A DNA stretch of 64,000 nt from Synechococcus sp. WH 8016 (lineage in GTDB: Bacteria > Cyanobacteriota > Cyanobacteriia > PCC-6307 > Cyanobiaceae): the NCBI RefSeq assembly GCF_000230675.1, contig NZ_AGIK01000003.1, positions 228,153 through 292,152 on the forward strand. Direction: 5' to 3'. A program made the translations under genes and the position numbers. A model generated the notes under the pieces. It ran no database searches, was not told the origin of the DNA, and saw nothing but the letters and a program-made list of their open reading frames with translations. This document shows positions 47,399-56,681 of the stretch, piece by piece (within the stretch, counting starts at the first letter, position 1; every line of letters starts with the position of its first letter).

Positions 47399-49522
47399 AT
47401 GAGCGGCGTCATGCTTCCCGGGAACCTCTACATCAATCGGGAACTCAGCTGGATCGCCTTCAACCGGCGCGTTTTAGCTCAGGCGCTTGACCAAAGAACA
47501 CAGTTATTAGAGCAGGCCAAATTCAGCGCCATTTTCAGCAACAACCTGGATGAATTTTTCATGGTGCGCGTGGCGTCCTTGAAATCTCAGGTTGAGGCCG
47601 GTATCGACAAGCAGAGCGAAGACGGCCTCAACCCTCGGGAGCAGCTCCATGAGATTCGCAACCAGCTCTCAGCTCTGCTGGAGGCCCAGCAAAAGCATTT
47701 CCTCGACCATCTGCGCGTAGGGCTGGAGGATCACGGCGTTTTCCTGTTCAACTACCAACAGCTGAATGAAGCCCAGAGGCACTGGGTGGACAATTTCTTT
47801 CAAACGGCGATTTTTCCGGTCTTAACGCCCTTAGCGGTGGATCCTGCCCATCCCTTTCCCTTCGTTAGCAATCTCAGCCTCAACGTCGCCGCCCTGATCC
47901 ATGACCCAGAGTCGGGGCAACGCCAGCTGGCCCGGGTGAAGGTTCCTCAGAAGATCCTTCCGCGCTTTGTCTCAATTCCCATTGAGCTTGGCGGCGCTGA
48001 TGCCAAGCCATTGCACACAGCAGTGCCTCTTGAGCAGGTCATTGCTTTCAATCTCAGCCTGCTCTTTCCAGGAATGAGCATTGAAGGTCATTACTTTTTC
48101 CGGGTCACCAGGGATGCAGACCTGGAACTACGCGACCTTGAAGCCGACGATCTCATGATCGCCATCGAACAGGGCTTGCGAAAGCGAAGGATGGGGGGTG
48201 AAGTCGTCCGCCTGGAAGTTGCTAGCGACACCCCTCAAGACGTCATTGAGATGTTGATGGACGGTATGTCCGTGGTTGAAGAAGACCTTTACAGGGTGAA
48301 TGGCCCCCTCGGGCTCGATGATCTTTTCGGCTTGATGAGCCTGCCGTTGCCACACCTCAAAGATGCAACACATTCAGGTCAAACTCCTGCCATCCTCAGC
48401 CGAGCGCAGAGGGGAAGGTTGGAAGATGGCTCTATCAAAGAAGAGGAGTTCGAGAGCATTTTCTCAGTCGTGCGTCGTCGCGATGTTCTCCTCCATCACC
48501 CTTACGACTTGTTTTCCACCTCAGTCGAGGAATTTATCAATCAAGCGGCAGATGATCCCCTTGTGATGGGGATCAAGATGACCCTCTACCGCACCTCCAA
48601 AGATTCCCCGATCATCGCAGCACTGATCCGTGCAGCAGAAAATGGGAAGCAGGTGATGGCCCTGGTAGAGCTCAAGGCACGTTTTGATGAAGACAACAAT
48701 ATTCAATGGGCCAAACATCTTGAGCGCTCAGGGGTGCATGTGGTCTACGGCGTCATTGGCCTCAAAACGCATACCAAGATTGTTCTGGTCGTACGCAAAG
48801 AAAAAGAGCGGCTGCGCAGCTACGTGCATATCGGCACTGGCAACTACAACTCCAAAACCTCTCGTCTTTACACCGATCTAGGTCTGCTTTCAGCACGACC
48901 AGAGCTCGGCCAAGACCTCGTGGAGTTGTTTAACTATCTAACAGGCTTCTCCAAACAACAAAGCTTCCGCAAGCTACTCGTTGCTCCTGTCTCCCTAAGA
49001 AAGGGAATGGAACAATTGATTCGCCGCGAAATCGAACATGCCAAACAAGGCCGTGGTGGATCAATCAAAGCGAAGATGAATTCTCTGGTGGATCCGGGAA
49101 TCATTGCTCTTTTGTACGAAGCCTCTCAAGCCGGAGTCACCATTCGATTAATTATCAGAGGAATGTGCAGCCTCTACCCGGGCCTTGAAGGCATTAGCGA
49201 CAACATCAGCGTGGTGAGCATTATTGGTCGCTTCTTAGAGCATTCACGCATCTTTTGGTTTAACAATGGTGGGGAACCAGAGGTATTCATCGGTAGCGCC
49301 GACTTGATGCCACGCAACCTTGACCGACGCGTCGAAGCGGTTGTGCCCATTGAAGAACCCGACCTCAGAGCACAGCTCGAACGCCTGCTTGAACGCTACC
49401 TAAGCGATAACAGGGGTGCTTGGGACATGCAATCCGATGGTACGTTTATTCAACGGTATCCCGAAGGAGAAGAGCGCAACTCCCAATCTCAGTTAATTGA
49501 TGACTGGAAAGGAATGCACTAG
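47399..49522 (+). CDS. ppk: Polyphosphate kinase 1
   Basis: Reversible transfer of the ATP gamma-phosphate to polyphosphate. The 707-residue PPK1 has the N-terminal NRELSWIAFNRRVLAQALD, IFSNNLDEFFMVRV, the ATP-site region MTLYRTSKDSPII, the phosphorylated His H458 in KTHTKIVLVVR and the second catalytic His H477 in HIGTGNYNSKT; the 19-residue spacing equals that in E. coli. ATG at 47399 chosen; ATG at 47411 is also possible, while a frame to 47372 is less likely. About 190 bases of empty sequence separate it from the sigma gene. Confidence 0.96.
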   Translation: MSGVMLPGNLYINRELSWIAFNRRVLAQALDQRTQLLEQAKFSAIFSNNLDEFFMVRVASLKSQVEAGIDKQSEDGLNPREQLHEIRNQLSALLEAQQKHFLDHLRVGLEDHGVFLFNYQQLNEAQRHWVDNFFQTAIFPVLTPLAVDPAHPFPFVSNLSLNVAALIHDPESGQRQLARVKVPQKILPRFVSIPIELGGADAKPLHTAVPLEQVIAFNLSLLFPGMSIEGHYFFRVTRDADLELRDLEADDLMIAIEQGLRKRRMGGEVVRLEVASDTPQDVIEMLMDGMSVVEEDLYRVNGPLGLDDLFGLMSLPLPHLKDATHSGQTPAILSRAQRGRLEDGSIKEEEFESIFSVVRRRDVLLHHPYDLFSTSVEEFINQAADDPLVMGIKMTLYRTSKDSPIIAALIRAAENGKQVMALVELKARFDEDNNIQWAKHLERSGVHVVYGVIGLKTHTKIVLVVRKEKERLRSYVHIGTGNYNSKTSRLYTDLGLLSARPELGQDLVELFNYLTGFSKQQSFRKLLVAPVSLRKGMEQLIRREIEHAKQGRGGSIKAKMNSLVDPGIIALLYEASQAGVTIRLIIRGMCSLYPGLEGISDNISVVSIIGRFLEHSRIFWFNNGGEPEVFIGSADLMPRNLDRRVEAVVPIEEPDLRAQLERLLERYLSDNRGAWDMQSDGTFIQRYPEGEERNSQSQLIDDWKGMH

Positions 49523-49710
49523 TTCAACCAAATCGAATGCAATCCTCAACGACGATTGAAGGCAAAATCAGGAAAAAACCCAATATTTCTGTAGCCATCA
49601 ACACTGCAAATCGATCCAGATAGCGAGCTACCGAAAGGCTTCAGAATTGCAACCGCCACTAAGCGCTCAAGGTGCTAAGTTTCGCCCAAATTCGTCAGGA
49701 GACCAGGGTG

Positions 49711-50733
49711 ATGGGGATCCCTCTGGAGTCCAATGAGGCTGCCCCTAAAGGCACCTCTAAGGAACCTTTATTGCCGACAGCTAGTCGACGCAATACAGCC
49801 AATCATTCACGTGGCACAAGCTCCGGCAGAACAAGTCGTTCGGGTGGACGCTTGGCCACCGATTCAATTGGTCATTACTTAAGCAGTATCGGACGTGTAC
49901 CACTCCTAACGGCTGCTGAAGAAATTGAGCTTGCCCATCATGTGCAAGCCATGAAAGAGCTTCTTGACATTCAAGAAGAAGACCGGACTCCTAAACAACG
50001 CCATCGCATCCGGATGGGGAAGAGAGCACGCGACCGGATGATGGCTGCCAACCTCAGGTTGGTTGTGAGTGTCGCCAAGAAATATCAAAATCAAGGCCTC
50101 GAACTTCTTGACCTCGTTCAGGAAGGGGCGATCGGGCTCGAACGTGCTGTCGACAAATTTGACCCGGCGATGGGTTACAAATTTTCGACCTACGCCTACT
50201 GGTGGATTCGGCAAGGGATGACACGGGCGATCGACAACAGTGCGCGCACGATCCGTCTGCCGATTCATATCAGTGAAAAGCTGTCGAAAATGCGCAAGAT
50301 CACCCGGGAGCTCTCCCATCGTTTCGGGCGTCAACCGAACCGTTTGGAGTTGGCTCATGCCATGGGTATTGAACCGAGAGACCTCGAAGAACTCATCTCC
50401 CAAAGCGCCCCCTGCGCTTCTCTTGATGCTCACGCCCGTGGCGAAGAAGATCGCAGCACCCTCGGAGAACTGATCCCAGATCCCAACGGCGATGAGCCGA
50501 TGGAAGGCATGGATCGCAGCATTCAGAAGGAGCACCTGGGCGGCTGGCTCTCACAGCTCAATGAGCGCGAACAAAAAATCTTGCGTTTACGGTTCGGCCT
50601 TGGTGGAGAAGAACCCCTCACCCTTGCCGAAATTGGCCGTCAAATCAATGTGTCACGAGAACGCGTCCGCCAACTCGAATCCAAAGCCATTTTGAAATTA
50701 CGCACGATGACCAATCATCAACAGGCCGCCTGA
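49711..50733 (+). CDS. RNA polymerase sigma factor, sigma-70 group 2 type
   Basis: Second RpoD-family sigma factor in the window, 340 residues. The N-terminal 50 residues are Ser/Arg/Lys-rich and unstructured; region 1.2 (DSIGHYLSSIGRVPLLTAAEE) follows, then region 2 (NLRLVVSVAKKYQ, DLVQEGAIGLERAVDKFD, STYAYWWIRQGMTRAI), region 3, and the region 4 helix-turn-helix (AEIGRQINVSRERVRQLESKA). No region 1.1, so group 2. ATG at 49711 has an AGGAG about nine bases upstream, unlike the frame's earlier TTG/ATG-like starts. It is clearly a paralog of the factor at 4496. The next gene is a phytol/dolichol kinase-like gene seven bases on. Confidence 0.9.
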   Translation: MGIPLESNEAAPKGTSKEPLLPTASRRNTANHSRGTSSGRTSRSGGRLATDSIGHYLSSIGRVPLLTAAEEIELAHHVQAMKELLDIQEEDRTPKQRHRIRMGKRARDRMMAANLRLVVSVAKKYQNQGLELLDLVQEGAIGLERAVDKFDPAMGYKFSTYAYWWIRQGMTRAIDNSARTIRLPIHISEKLSKMRKITRELSHRFGRQPNRLELAHAMGIEPRDLEELISQSAPCASLDAHARGEEDRSTLGELIPDPNGDEPMEGMDRSIQKEHLGGWLSQLNEREQKILRLRFGLGGEEPLTLAEIGRQINVSRERVRQLESKAILKLRTMTNHQQAA

Positions 50734-50740
50734 GTCGTCC

Positions 50741-51388
50741 TTGCCTCTGCCATCTCTCTTGCTCATCGCCCTCTGGATGGCCGGTGTCTTAGGCAGCGCT
50801 CTGATCTGCCGTCAACGCTGGCCCAATCAACGCGAGCTGAGTCGAAAGATTGTTCACATCGGCACTGGACCGGTTCTTCCACTCGCCTGGTTTCTCCGCA
50901 TTCCAATCGCGATTGCAGTGCCTTTCGCTGTGGTGGTCACCGTGATCACCTTGATCAATCACCGTTGGCACTTGCTACCTGCGGTGGAGGATGTGGGTCG
51001 AAAGAGCTACGGGACCGTTGCCTATGGCGTCGCCATCTGTCTGCTTCTGATCCTGTTTTGGGCTGAAAATCCAGCTGCTGCCTGTGCTGGTGTGCTGGTG
51101 ATGGCGTTCGGTGATGGCCTAGCAGGTCTGATTGGACGCGCCATTCGTTCCCCAAACTGGACGGTCTTGGAGCAGCGCAAGTCCTTGATCGGCACAAGCA
51201 CGATGGCCATCACCAGTGCTGTGGTGTTGTTCGCCTTAGTACTAGTGACCCAAAGTCCACTCAACCCACTTCGACTTTTGGCCGTCTGCTCGTTGGCTGT
51301 CGGGCTCGAACAAATGAGCGTCTGGGGCATCGACAACCTGTCCGTGCCCCTTGGCGTAGCCCTGAGTTGGACCTGGATGACAGCCTGA
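50741..51388 (+). CDS. Phytol/dolichol kinase-like membrane protein
   Basis: 215-residue protein with about six membrane segments, in the CTP-dependent phytol kinase/dolichol kinase/CdsA-like superfamily. ELSRKIVHIGTGPVLPLAW near the N-terminus, GRKSYGTVAYG, the GDGLAGLIGR metal-binding region (D-G-x-A) and LEQRKSLIGTSTM are the family blocks. In cyanobacteria such a protein can phosphorylate phytol recovered from chlorophyll. TTG start at 50741, seven bases after the sigma stop, so both may share a transcript. Substrate unproven. Confidence 0.8.
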   Translation: MPLPSLLLIALWMAGVLGSALICRQRWPNQRELSRKIVHIGTGPVLPLAWFLRIPIAIAVPFAVVVTVITLINHRWHLLPAVEDVGRKSYGTVAYGVAICLLLILFWAENPAAACAGVLVMAFGDGLAGLIGRAIRSPNWTVLEQRKSLIGTSTMAITSAVVLFALVLVTQSPLNPLRLLAVCSLAVGLEQMSVWGIDNLSVPLGVALSWTWMTA

Positions 51389-51417
51389 TCAAGGCCAACG
51401 CCTAACGCGTCTGCGAG

Positions 51418-52476
51418 TTAGCTGAATCTTGCCTTGGCCACAGAGGCAGCAAGCTCTCCCAGAAGGTCAGCGGTGGTTTCGATGCTGATGCATGCGTCGG
51501 TCACGCTCTGCCCGTAAGTGAGGGTGGATAGATCTGAAGCCAACTTTTGGTTGCCTTCCACGAGATGGCTTTCAATCATCACTCCCATGATGTGATCCAG
51601 TTTTTGGTCCACCTGAGCAGCCACTGCCTGTAGGACCTCACCCTGACGGCGGTAGTCCTTATTGGAATTGCCATGGCTGCAGTCCACCATCAAGCGATCA
51701 GGCAGACCTGCACCAGCCAATTCCGCAGCTGAATCCTGAATCGCTTCCAAGTGATAATTAGTCCCGCGATTGCCACCCCGTAAAACCAAGTGACCGTCGG
51801 GGTTTCCTGTGGTGCTAACGATCGACGCATGACCCTCACGATTGATGCCGAGAAAATGATGGGGCTTGGATGCAGCCTGCATGGCATTAATCGCAATCGT
51901 GGCGCTGCCATCGGTGCTGTTCTTGTAGCCAATAGGCATCGACAAGCCTGAGGCCATTTCACGATGGGTCTGGCTTTCTGTGGTGCGTGCACCAATCGCG
52001 GTCCAGCTGATTAAATCCGCGATGTACTGAGGAACCACGGGATCCAACAGCTCTGTTGCGGTGGGCATTCCCTCCCGCGCCAAATCGAGCAACAGGGAGC
52101 GAGCCATCCGTAGCCCAGTATTGATGTCATAGGAGCCATCGAGATGGGGATCGTTAATCAACCCCTTCCATCCCACGGTGGTGCGGGGTTTTTCGAAATA
52201 CACCCGCATCACAATCTCCAGCTCAGCGGAATGGCGCTCACGCAAGGGCGCCAAACGACGGGCGTAGTCCCTGGCCGCCTCCACGTCATGGACAGAACAG
52301 GGCCCCACAATCACCAAGAGTCGGCGGTCCAATCCACGCAGGATGGCTTGGATGCGGCTGCGAGCCGTCGCCACCGTTTCTAAAGCCGTTGGATCAATGG
52401 GCAGGTCACGATGCAACAGAGCCGGTGGAATCAGTGGTCGCGTGTCCACCACATGCAGATCGTGGGTGGTGGTCAT
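51418..52476 (-). CDS. 3-deoxy-7-phosphoheptulonate (DAHP) synthase, class I
   Basis: First enzyme of the shikimate pathway, condensing PEP with erythrose 4-phosphate. The 352-residue class I-alpha protein (AroF/G/H like) has LVIVGPCSVHD (54-64), RVYFEKPRTTVGWKGLINDP, ARTTESQTHREMASGLSMPIGYKNSTDG across the active site, VDCSHGNSNKD and SLTYGQSVTDAC-like C-terminal motif (LTYGQSVTDACI). Regulation by aromatic amino acids is expected for the family but cannot be read. Divergent from acnB with 114 bases between starts. Confidence 0.95.
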   Translation of the reverse strand: MTTTHDLHVVDTRPLIPPALLHRDLPIDPTALETVATARSRIQAILRGLDRRLLVIVGPCSVHDVEAARDYARRLAPLRERHSAELEIVMRVYFEKPRTTVGWKGLINDPHLDGSYDINTGLRMARSLLLDLAREGMPTATELLDPVVPQYIADLISWTAIGARTTESQTHREMASGLSMPIGYKNSTDGSATIAINAMQAASKPHHFLGINREGHASIVSTTGNPDGHLVLRGGNRGTNYHLEAIQDSAAELAGAGLPDRLMVDCSHGNSNKDYRRQGEVLQAVAAQVDQKLDHIMGVMIESHLVEGNQKLASDLSTLTYGQSVTDACISIETTADLLGELAASVAKARFS

Positions 52477-52590
52477 GCCTTGGCCTGAAATTCAATCCAG
52501 ATTACGCAAGGCGATCCACTGCAACAAACAACAGGGTGGAACGCTGACCAACAACAATGGTGTGTATCGCTGTCTGCGCCGCCAAAACCG

Positions 52591-55173
52591 ATGCTGAGCA
52601 CCTATCGCGAGAACGCCAAGGAACGGGAAGGTCAGGGCATCCCGCCGCTTCCTCTTGATGCCGCTCAGACACAAGCCCTCACGGAACTTCTTCAAAATCC
52701 ACCGGCGGGAGAAGAGCAGACCTTGCTGCACCTGCTGAGCGAACGCATTCCCCCCGGCGTGGATGAAGCGGCCTATGTCAAAGCAACCTGGTTAAGTGCC
52801 GTCGCTCAAGGCAAAGCATCCAGCCCATTGGTGGCGCCTTTGGAGGCGGTGCAATTGCTCGGCACCATGGTCGGCGGGTACAACGTCGCCGCACTGATCG
52901 AACTGCTGAAGCATCCAGACGAGACGCTTGCGAGCTGTGCCGTTCAAGGACTTAGCCGCACCCTCTTGGTCTACGACGCATTCAATGACGTCATGGAGCT
53001 AGCGACCAGCAACCGTTACGCCCAACAGGTGGTGGACAGCTGGGCTGCAGCGGAATGGTTTACCCGGCGAGATCAACTCTCCGAAGAGATCACCGTCACC
53101 GTGTTCAAGGTGGACGGCGAAACCAACACGGACGACCTCTCACCAGCCACCCACGCGACCACCCGTCCCGACATCCCATTGCACGCCCTGGCGATGTTGG
53201 AAACCCGTGATCCAGAGGGACTCAACACCATTGAAACCCTGAAGAAGAAAGGTCATCCCGTGGCCTATGTGGGTGATGTGGTCGGCACCGGAAGCTCTCG
53301 AAAAAGCGCCATCAACTCCGTGCTGTGGCACACCGGCAATGACATTCCCCATGTTCCCAACAAGCGCGCCGGCGGAGTGATCATTGGCGGCAAGATTGCT
53401 CCCATCTTTTTCAACACTGCGGAAGATTCAGGCGCCTTACCGATTGAGTGCGATGTCAGTGATCTGAACACCGGTGACGTGATCACGATTCGCCCTTACG
53501 CCGGCACGATCGAACGCGATGGCGAGGTGATCAGCCGATTTGAACTCAAGCCGAGCACGATCAGCGACGAAGTGCGTGCTGGTGGTCGCATCCCACTGAT
53601 GATTGGTCGCGCTCTCACCGACAAGGTGCGCAGCCAACTGGGACTAGCTCCTTCTGAAACGTTCATCCGGCCTAGCGCCCCTGCCGACACGGGAAAAGGC
53701 TTCACCTTGGCGCAAAAAATGGTGGGCAAAGCTTGCGGTCTTCCAGGCGTCCGTCCCGGCACGAGCTGTGAACCGCTGATGACCACCGTTGGCAGTCAAG
53801 ACACCACCGGGCCGATGACCCGGGACGAAATGAAGGAATTGGCCTGCCTGGGCTTTTCCGCTGATTTGGTGATGCAGAGCTTCTGCCACACCGCCGCTTA
53901 CCCCAAACCGGTAGACCTGCAAACCCAGAAAGAACTGCCTGATTTCTTTGCCCAGCGCGGCGGTGTCGCCCTACGCCCCGGTGACGGCATCATCCACAGC
54001 TGGCTCAATCGGATGCTCTTGCCCGACACCGTGGGCACAGGAGGTGACAGCCACACCCGGTTCCCCCTCGGCATTTCTTTTCCAGGAGGCTCAGGGGTTG
54101 TGGCCTTTGCTGCCGCCATCGGCGCGATGCCCCTCGACATGCCCGAATCGGTGCTGGTCCGGTTCAGCGGCTCTCTTCAGTCGGGGGTCACACTCCGCGA
54201 TGTCGTGAATGCGATTCCCTGGGTCGCGATCCAAAAGGGCCTGCTCACCGTGGAAAAAGCCAACAAGAAGAACGTCTTCAATGGCCGAATCATGGAAATT
54301 GAAGGGTTGCCAGATCTCAAGCTGGAGCAAGCCTTCGAACTCACGGACGCCACGGCGGAACGCTCTTGCGCAGGCTGCACCATCAAATTGTCCGAAGCCA
54401 CCGTGAGTGAATATCTGAGCAGCAATGTGGCACTGCTCAAAAACATGATTGCGCGCGGCTACAGCGATGCCCGCACCCTGGCGCGACGGATCAAGGTGAT
54501 GGAGGACTGGCTGGCCAACCCCCAACTCCTTCAAGCCGATGACGACGCTCAATACGCCGAAGTGATTGAGATCAATCTCGATGAGCTCACCGAACCCGTC
54601 CTCGCCTGCCCGAACGATCCCGACAACGTGAAGCTGCTCAGCGAAGTGGCTGGCGAAGCCGTTCAAGAGGTGTTCATCGGCTCTTGCATGACCAACATCG
54701 GCCACTACCGCGCCGCGGCCAAAGTGCTCGAAGAAGCCGGCGACATCGCTGCCAGGCTTTGGGTTTGCCCGCCCACGCGTATGGACGAGGACATGCTCAA
54801 GCAAGAGGGCTACTACGCCACATTTGAAGCAGCCGGCAGCCGCATGGAAATGCCAGGCTGCTCGCTCTGCATGGGCAATCAAGCCCGAGTCGGTGACAAC
54901 ACCACCGTGTTCTCCACCAGCACTCGCAACTTCAACAACCGGCTTGGCAAAGGAGCGCAGGTCTTCCTGGGAAGCGCTGAATTAGCCGCTGTCTGCGCCC
55001 TGCTCGGGCGCATTCCCACACCCGATGAATACCAAAGGATCGCCGCTGAAAAGATCGATCCACTCTCCGCAGAGCTGTACCGATACCTCAACTTCGACCA
55101 AATCAATAACTTCGTCGAACAGGGCCGAGTGCTGAGCGCTACGGAACAAGCGGAGGTCATGGCCGGCGCCTAA
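52591..55173 (+). CDS. acnB: Aconitate hydratase B
   Basis: Citrate-isocitrate isomerase of the incomplete or branched TCA cycle. 860 residues of the AcnB type: an N-terminal helical HEAT-like domain ([20 protein letters not shown]) precedes the swivel domain, unlike AcnA. The [4Fe-4S] ligands are C699 (GSCMTNIGH), C757 and C760 (PGCSLCMGN). [17 protein letters not shown] and the [12 protein letters not shown] motif are present. ATG at 52591. clcA begins 19 bases after the stop. Confidence 0.97.
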   Translation: MLSTYRENAKEREGQGIPPLPLDAAQTQALTELLQNPPAGEEQTLLHLLSERIPPGVDEAAYVKATWLSAVAQGKASSPLVAPLEAVQLLGTMVGGYNVAALIELLKHPDETLASCAVQGLSRTLLVYDAFNDVMELATSNRYAQQVVDSWAAAEWFTRRDQLSEEITVTVFKVDGETNTDDLSPATHATTRPDIPLHALAMLETRDPEGLNTIETLKKKGHPVAYVGDVVGTGSSRKSAINSVLWHTGNDIPHVPNKRAGGVIIGGKIAPIFFNTAEDSGALPIECDVSDLNTGDVITIRPYAGTIERDGEVISRFELKPSTISDEVRAGGRIPLMIGRALTDKVRSQLGLAPSETFIRPSAPADTGKGFTLAQKMVGKACGLPGVRPGTSCEPLMTTVGSQDTTGPMTRDEMKELACLGFSADLVMQSFCHTAAYPKPVDLQTQKELPDFFAQRGGVALRPGDGIIHSWLNRMLLPDTVGTGGDSHTRFPLGISFPGGSGVVAFAAAIGAMPLDMPESVLVRFSGSLQSGVTLRDVVNAIPWVAIQKGLLTVEKANKKNVFNGRIMEIEGLPDLKLEQAFELTDATAERSCAGCTIKLSEATVSEYLSSNVALLKNMIARGYSDARTLARRIKVMEDWLANPQLLQADDDAQYAEVIEINLDELTEPVLACPNDPDNVKLLSEVAGEAVQEVFIGSCMTNIGHYRAAAKVLEEAGDIAARLWVCPPTRMDEDMLKQEGYYATFEAAGSRMEMPGCSLCMGNQARVGDNTTVFSTSTRNFNNRLGKGAQVFLGSAELAAVCALLGRIPTPDEYQRIAAEKIDPLSAELYRYLNFDQINNFVEQGRVLSATEQAEVMAGA

Positions 55174-55192
55174 ACGGCATCCGCTCAAAGCC

Positions 55193-56647
55193 ATGACAGC
55201 AGCTAGCGACCTAGAAGAAAAACAAGATCCATCCGGTTCGAGTCGGAGCATTCGCCGGCTGCTGGAACGCCGCTGGCTGGTTGTTGTGCTCGCCTTGATG
55301 TTCACGGGGCTTGGCGCAGCCCTCACCGGAGTGTTGTTCAAGTTGGGCATCAAAGTTTTAGGGGCCTGGCGCCTGGAACTGCTGGCAGACCTTCCTGCTT
55401 GGGCCGTTCTGCCTGGCTTAGGCGCAACAGGTGGTTTGGTATCCGGATTGCTTGTGTCTCGGCTGGCACCCTCAGCAGGTGGATCCGGAATCACCCACAT
55501 CATGGGATTCCTGAAACATCGGGCCGTCCCGATGGGTCTCAAGGTGGGCTTGGTGAAGCTGATAGCCGGAATTGTCGCGATCGGCAGTGGTTTCCCCCTC
55601 GGGCCGGAAGGTCCCGCTGTTCAGATGGGGGGATCGGTGGCCTGGCAACTTGCCCGTTGGCTAAGAGCACCTGCGGCATTCCGTCGCGTGCTCGTCGCCG
55701 CGGGCGGTGGAGCTGGGATTGCGGCTGTGTTTCACGCTCCGATTGGCGGATTTTTCTACGCCATTGAGGAATTACTGCACTCCGTAAGGCCAGTAGTAAT
55801 GCTGCTGGCGATCGTCACCACCTTTTTGGCAGATGCCTGGGCGGATGTATTGGGGCTCGCGGGTTTAAGCACGGGCGGCGGTGGGCTGAACACTGGCCTT
55901 GGCTTTCAGCTGGAGAAGGAATACGAACCACTGGTGAGTTTTTTACCCATAGATCTGGGCTACCTGATTGGCTTGGGCGTCGTGGTGGGAGTTCTTGCCG
56001 AGCTGTATTGCCGCTATGTCCTCGCCATGCAGAAACAAGGGCATCGTTGGTTCGGTGACCGCCTCGTTCTGCGCATGGTGATCAGCGGAGCACTGCTAGG
56101 TGGGGTGTATGCATGTCTCCCCTCTGCATTTCACAATCTCGAAGGCTTACAAGACCTCATCGGTGATGGGAAAGCTGATATTCCAATGGCGCTCGGCACC
56201 TTTGTGGTGCTGTTTTTCAGCACCGGATTAGCAGCAGCATCTGGTGCACCCGGAGGCTTATTTTTTCCAATGCTGACCCTGGGCGGTGCGATCGGCCTCG
56301 CCTGTGGGATTTGGGTGGAAGCACTCACCGGCCACGTCCCCAGCACCTATGTCTTTGCAGGGATGGGCGCCTTCGTGGCCAGTTGTTCGCGCACGCCGAT
56401 CACGGCCATGTTTTTGGCCTTCGCGTTAACGAAGAACTTGTTAGTCCTGAAACCAATTCTGGTGGCCTGCTTGGCGAGTTTTCTGATCGCACGTCTGTTT
56501 GATCACCGCTCGATCTACGAACGACAGATGGGGCTTGAGTTTCTCGAGGAAGATCACCTCCAAGCCGAAAACGAACGTCGGGCCTTTCAACCACCCAAAC
56601 CCCAATCAGACAAAGACGAGCCAGACCCCGAAGACCACAACCCCTAG
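55193..56647 (+). CDS. ClC-family chloride channel/antiporter
   Basis: Membrane protein of 484 residues in the ClC family. Motifs: GGSGITH (about 96-102; the canonical GSGIP has Thr in place of Pro), GPEGP (137-141) with the gating Glu E139, the second Glu pair E191/E192 in AIEELLHSVRP, which aligns with the internal proton Glu of E. coli ClC, and GAPGGLFFPM. Both glutamates suggest a proton-coupled antiporter rather than a passive channel (inference). A long polar C-terminal tail (QPPKPQSDKDEPDPED) ends the protein. 19 bases after acnB. Confidence 0.88.
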   Translation: MTAASDLEEKQDPSGSSRSIRRLLERRWLVVVLALMFTGLGAALTGVLFKLGIKVLGAWRLELLADLPAWAVLPGLGATGGLVSGLLVSRLAPSAGGSGITHIMGFLKHRAVPMGLKVGLVKLIAGIVAIGSGFPLGPEGPAVQMGGSVAWQLARWLRAPAAFRRVLVAAGGGAGIAAVFHAPIGGFFYAIEELLHSVRPVVMLLAIVTTFLADAWADVLGLAGLSTGGGGLNTGLGFQLEKEYEPLVSFLPIDLGYLIGLGVVVGVLAELYCRYVLAMQKQGHRWFGDRLVLRMVISGALLGGVYACLPSAFHNLEGLQDLIGDGKADIPMALGTFVVLFFSTGLAAASGAPGGLFFPMLTLGGAIGLACGIWVEALTGHVPSTYVFAGMGAFVASCSRTPITAMFLAFALTKNLLVLKPILVACLASFLIARLFDHRSIYERQMGLEFLEEDHLQAENERRAFQPPKPQSDKDEPDPEDHNP

Positions 56648-56681
56648 GAATTGTCTCTGCTCCGTTGATCCTGCAGGATGC

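Noticed and set aside
56499..56681. 61-residue N-terminal extension of the radical SAM protein
   Set aside because: It lies within and just after the ClC gene, is low in hydrophobic content, and a good ATG with AGGA follows at 56682.
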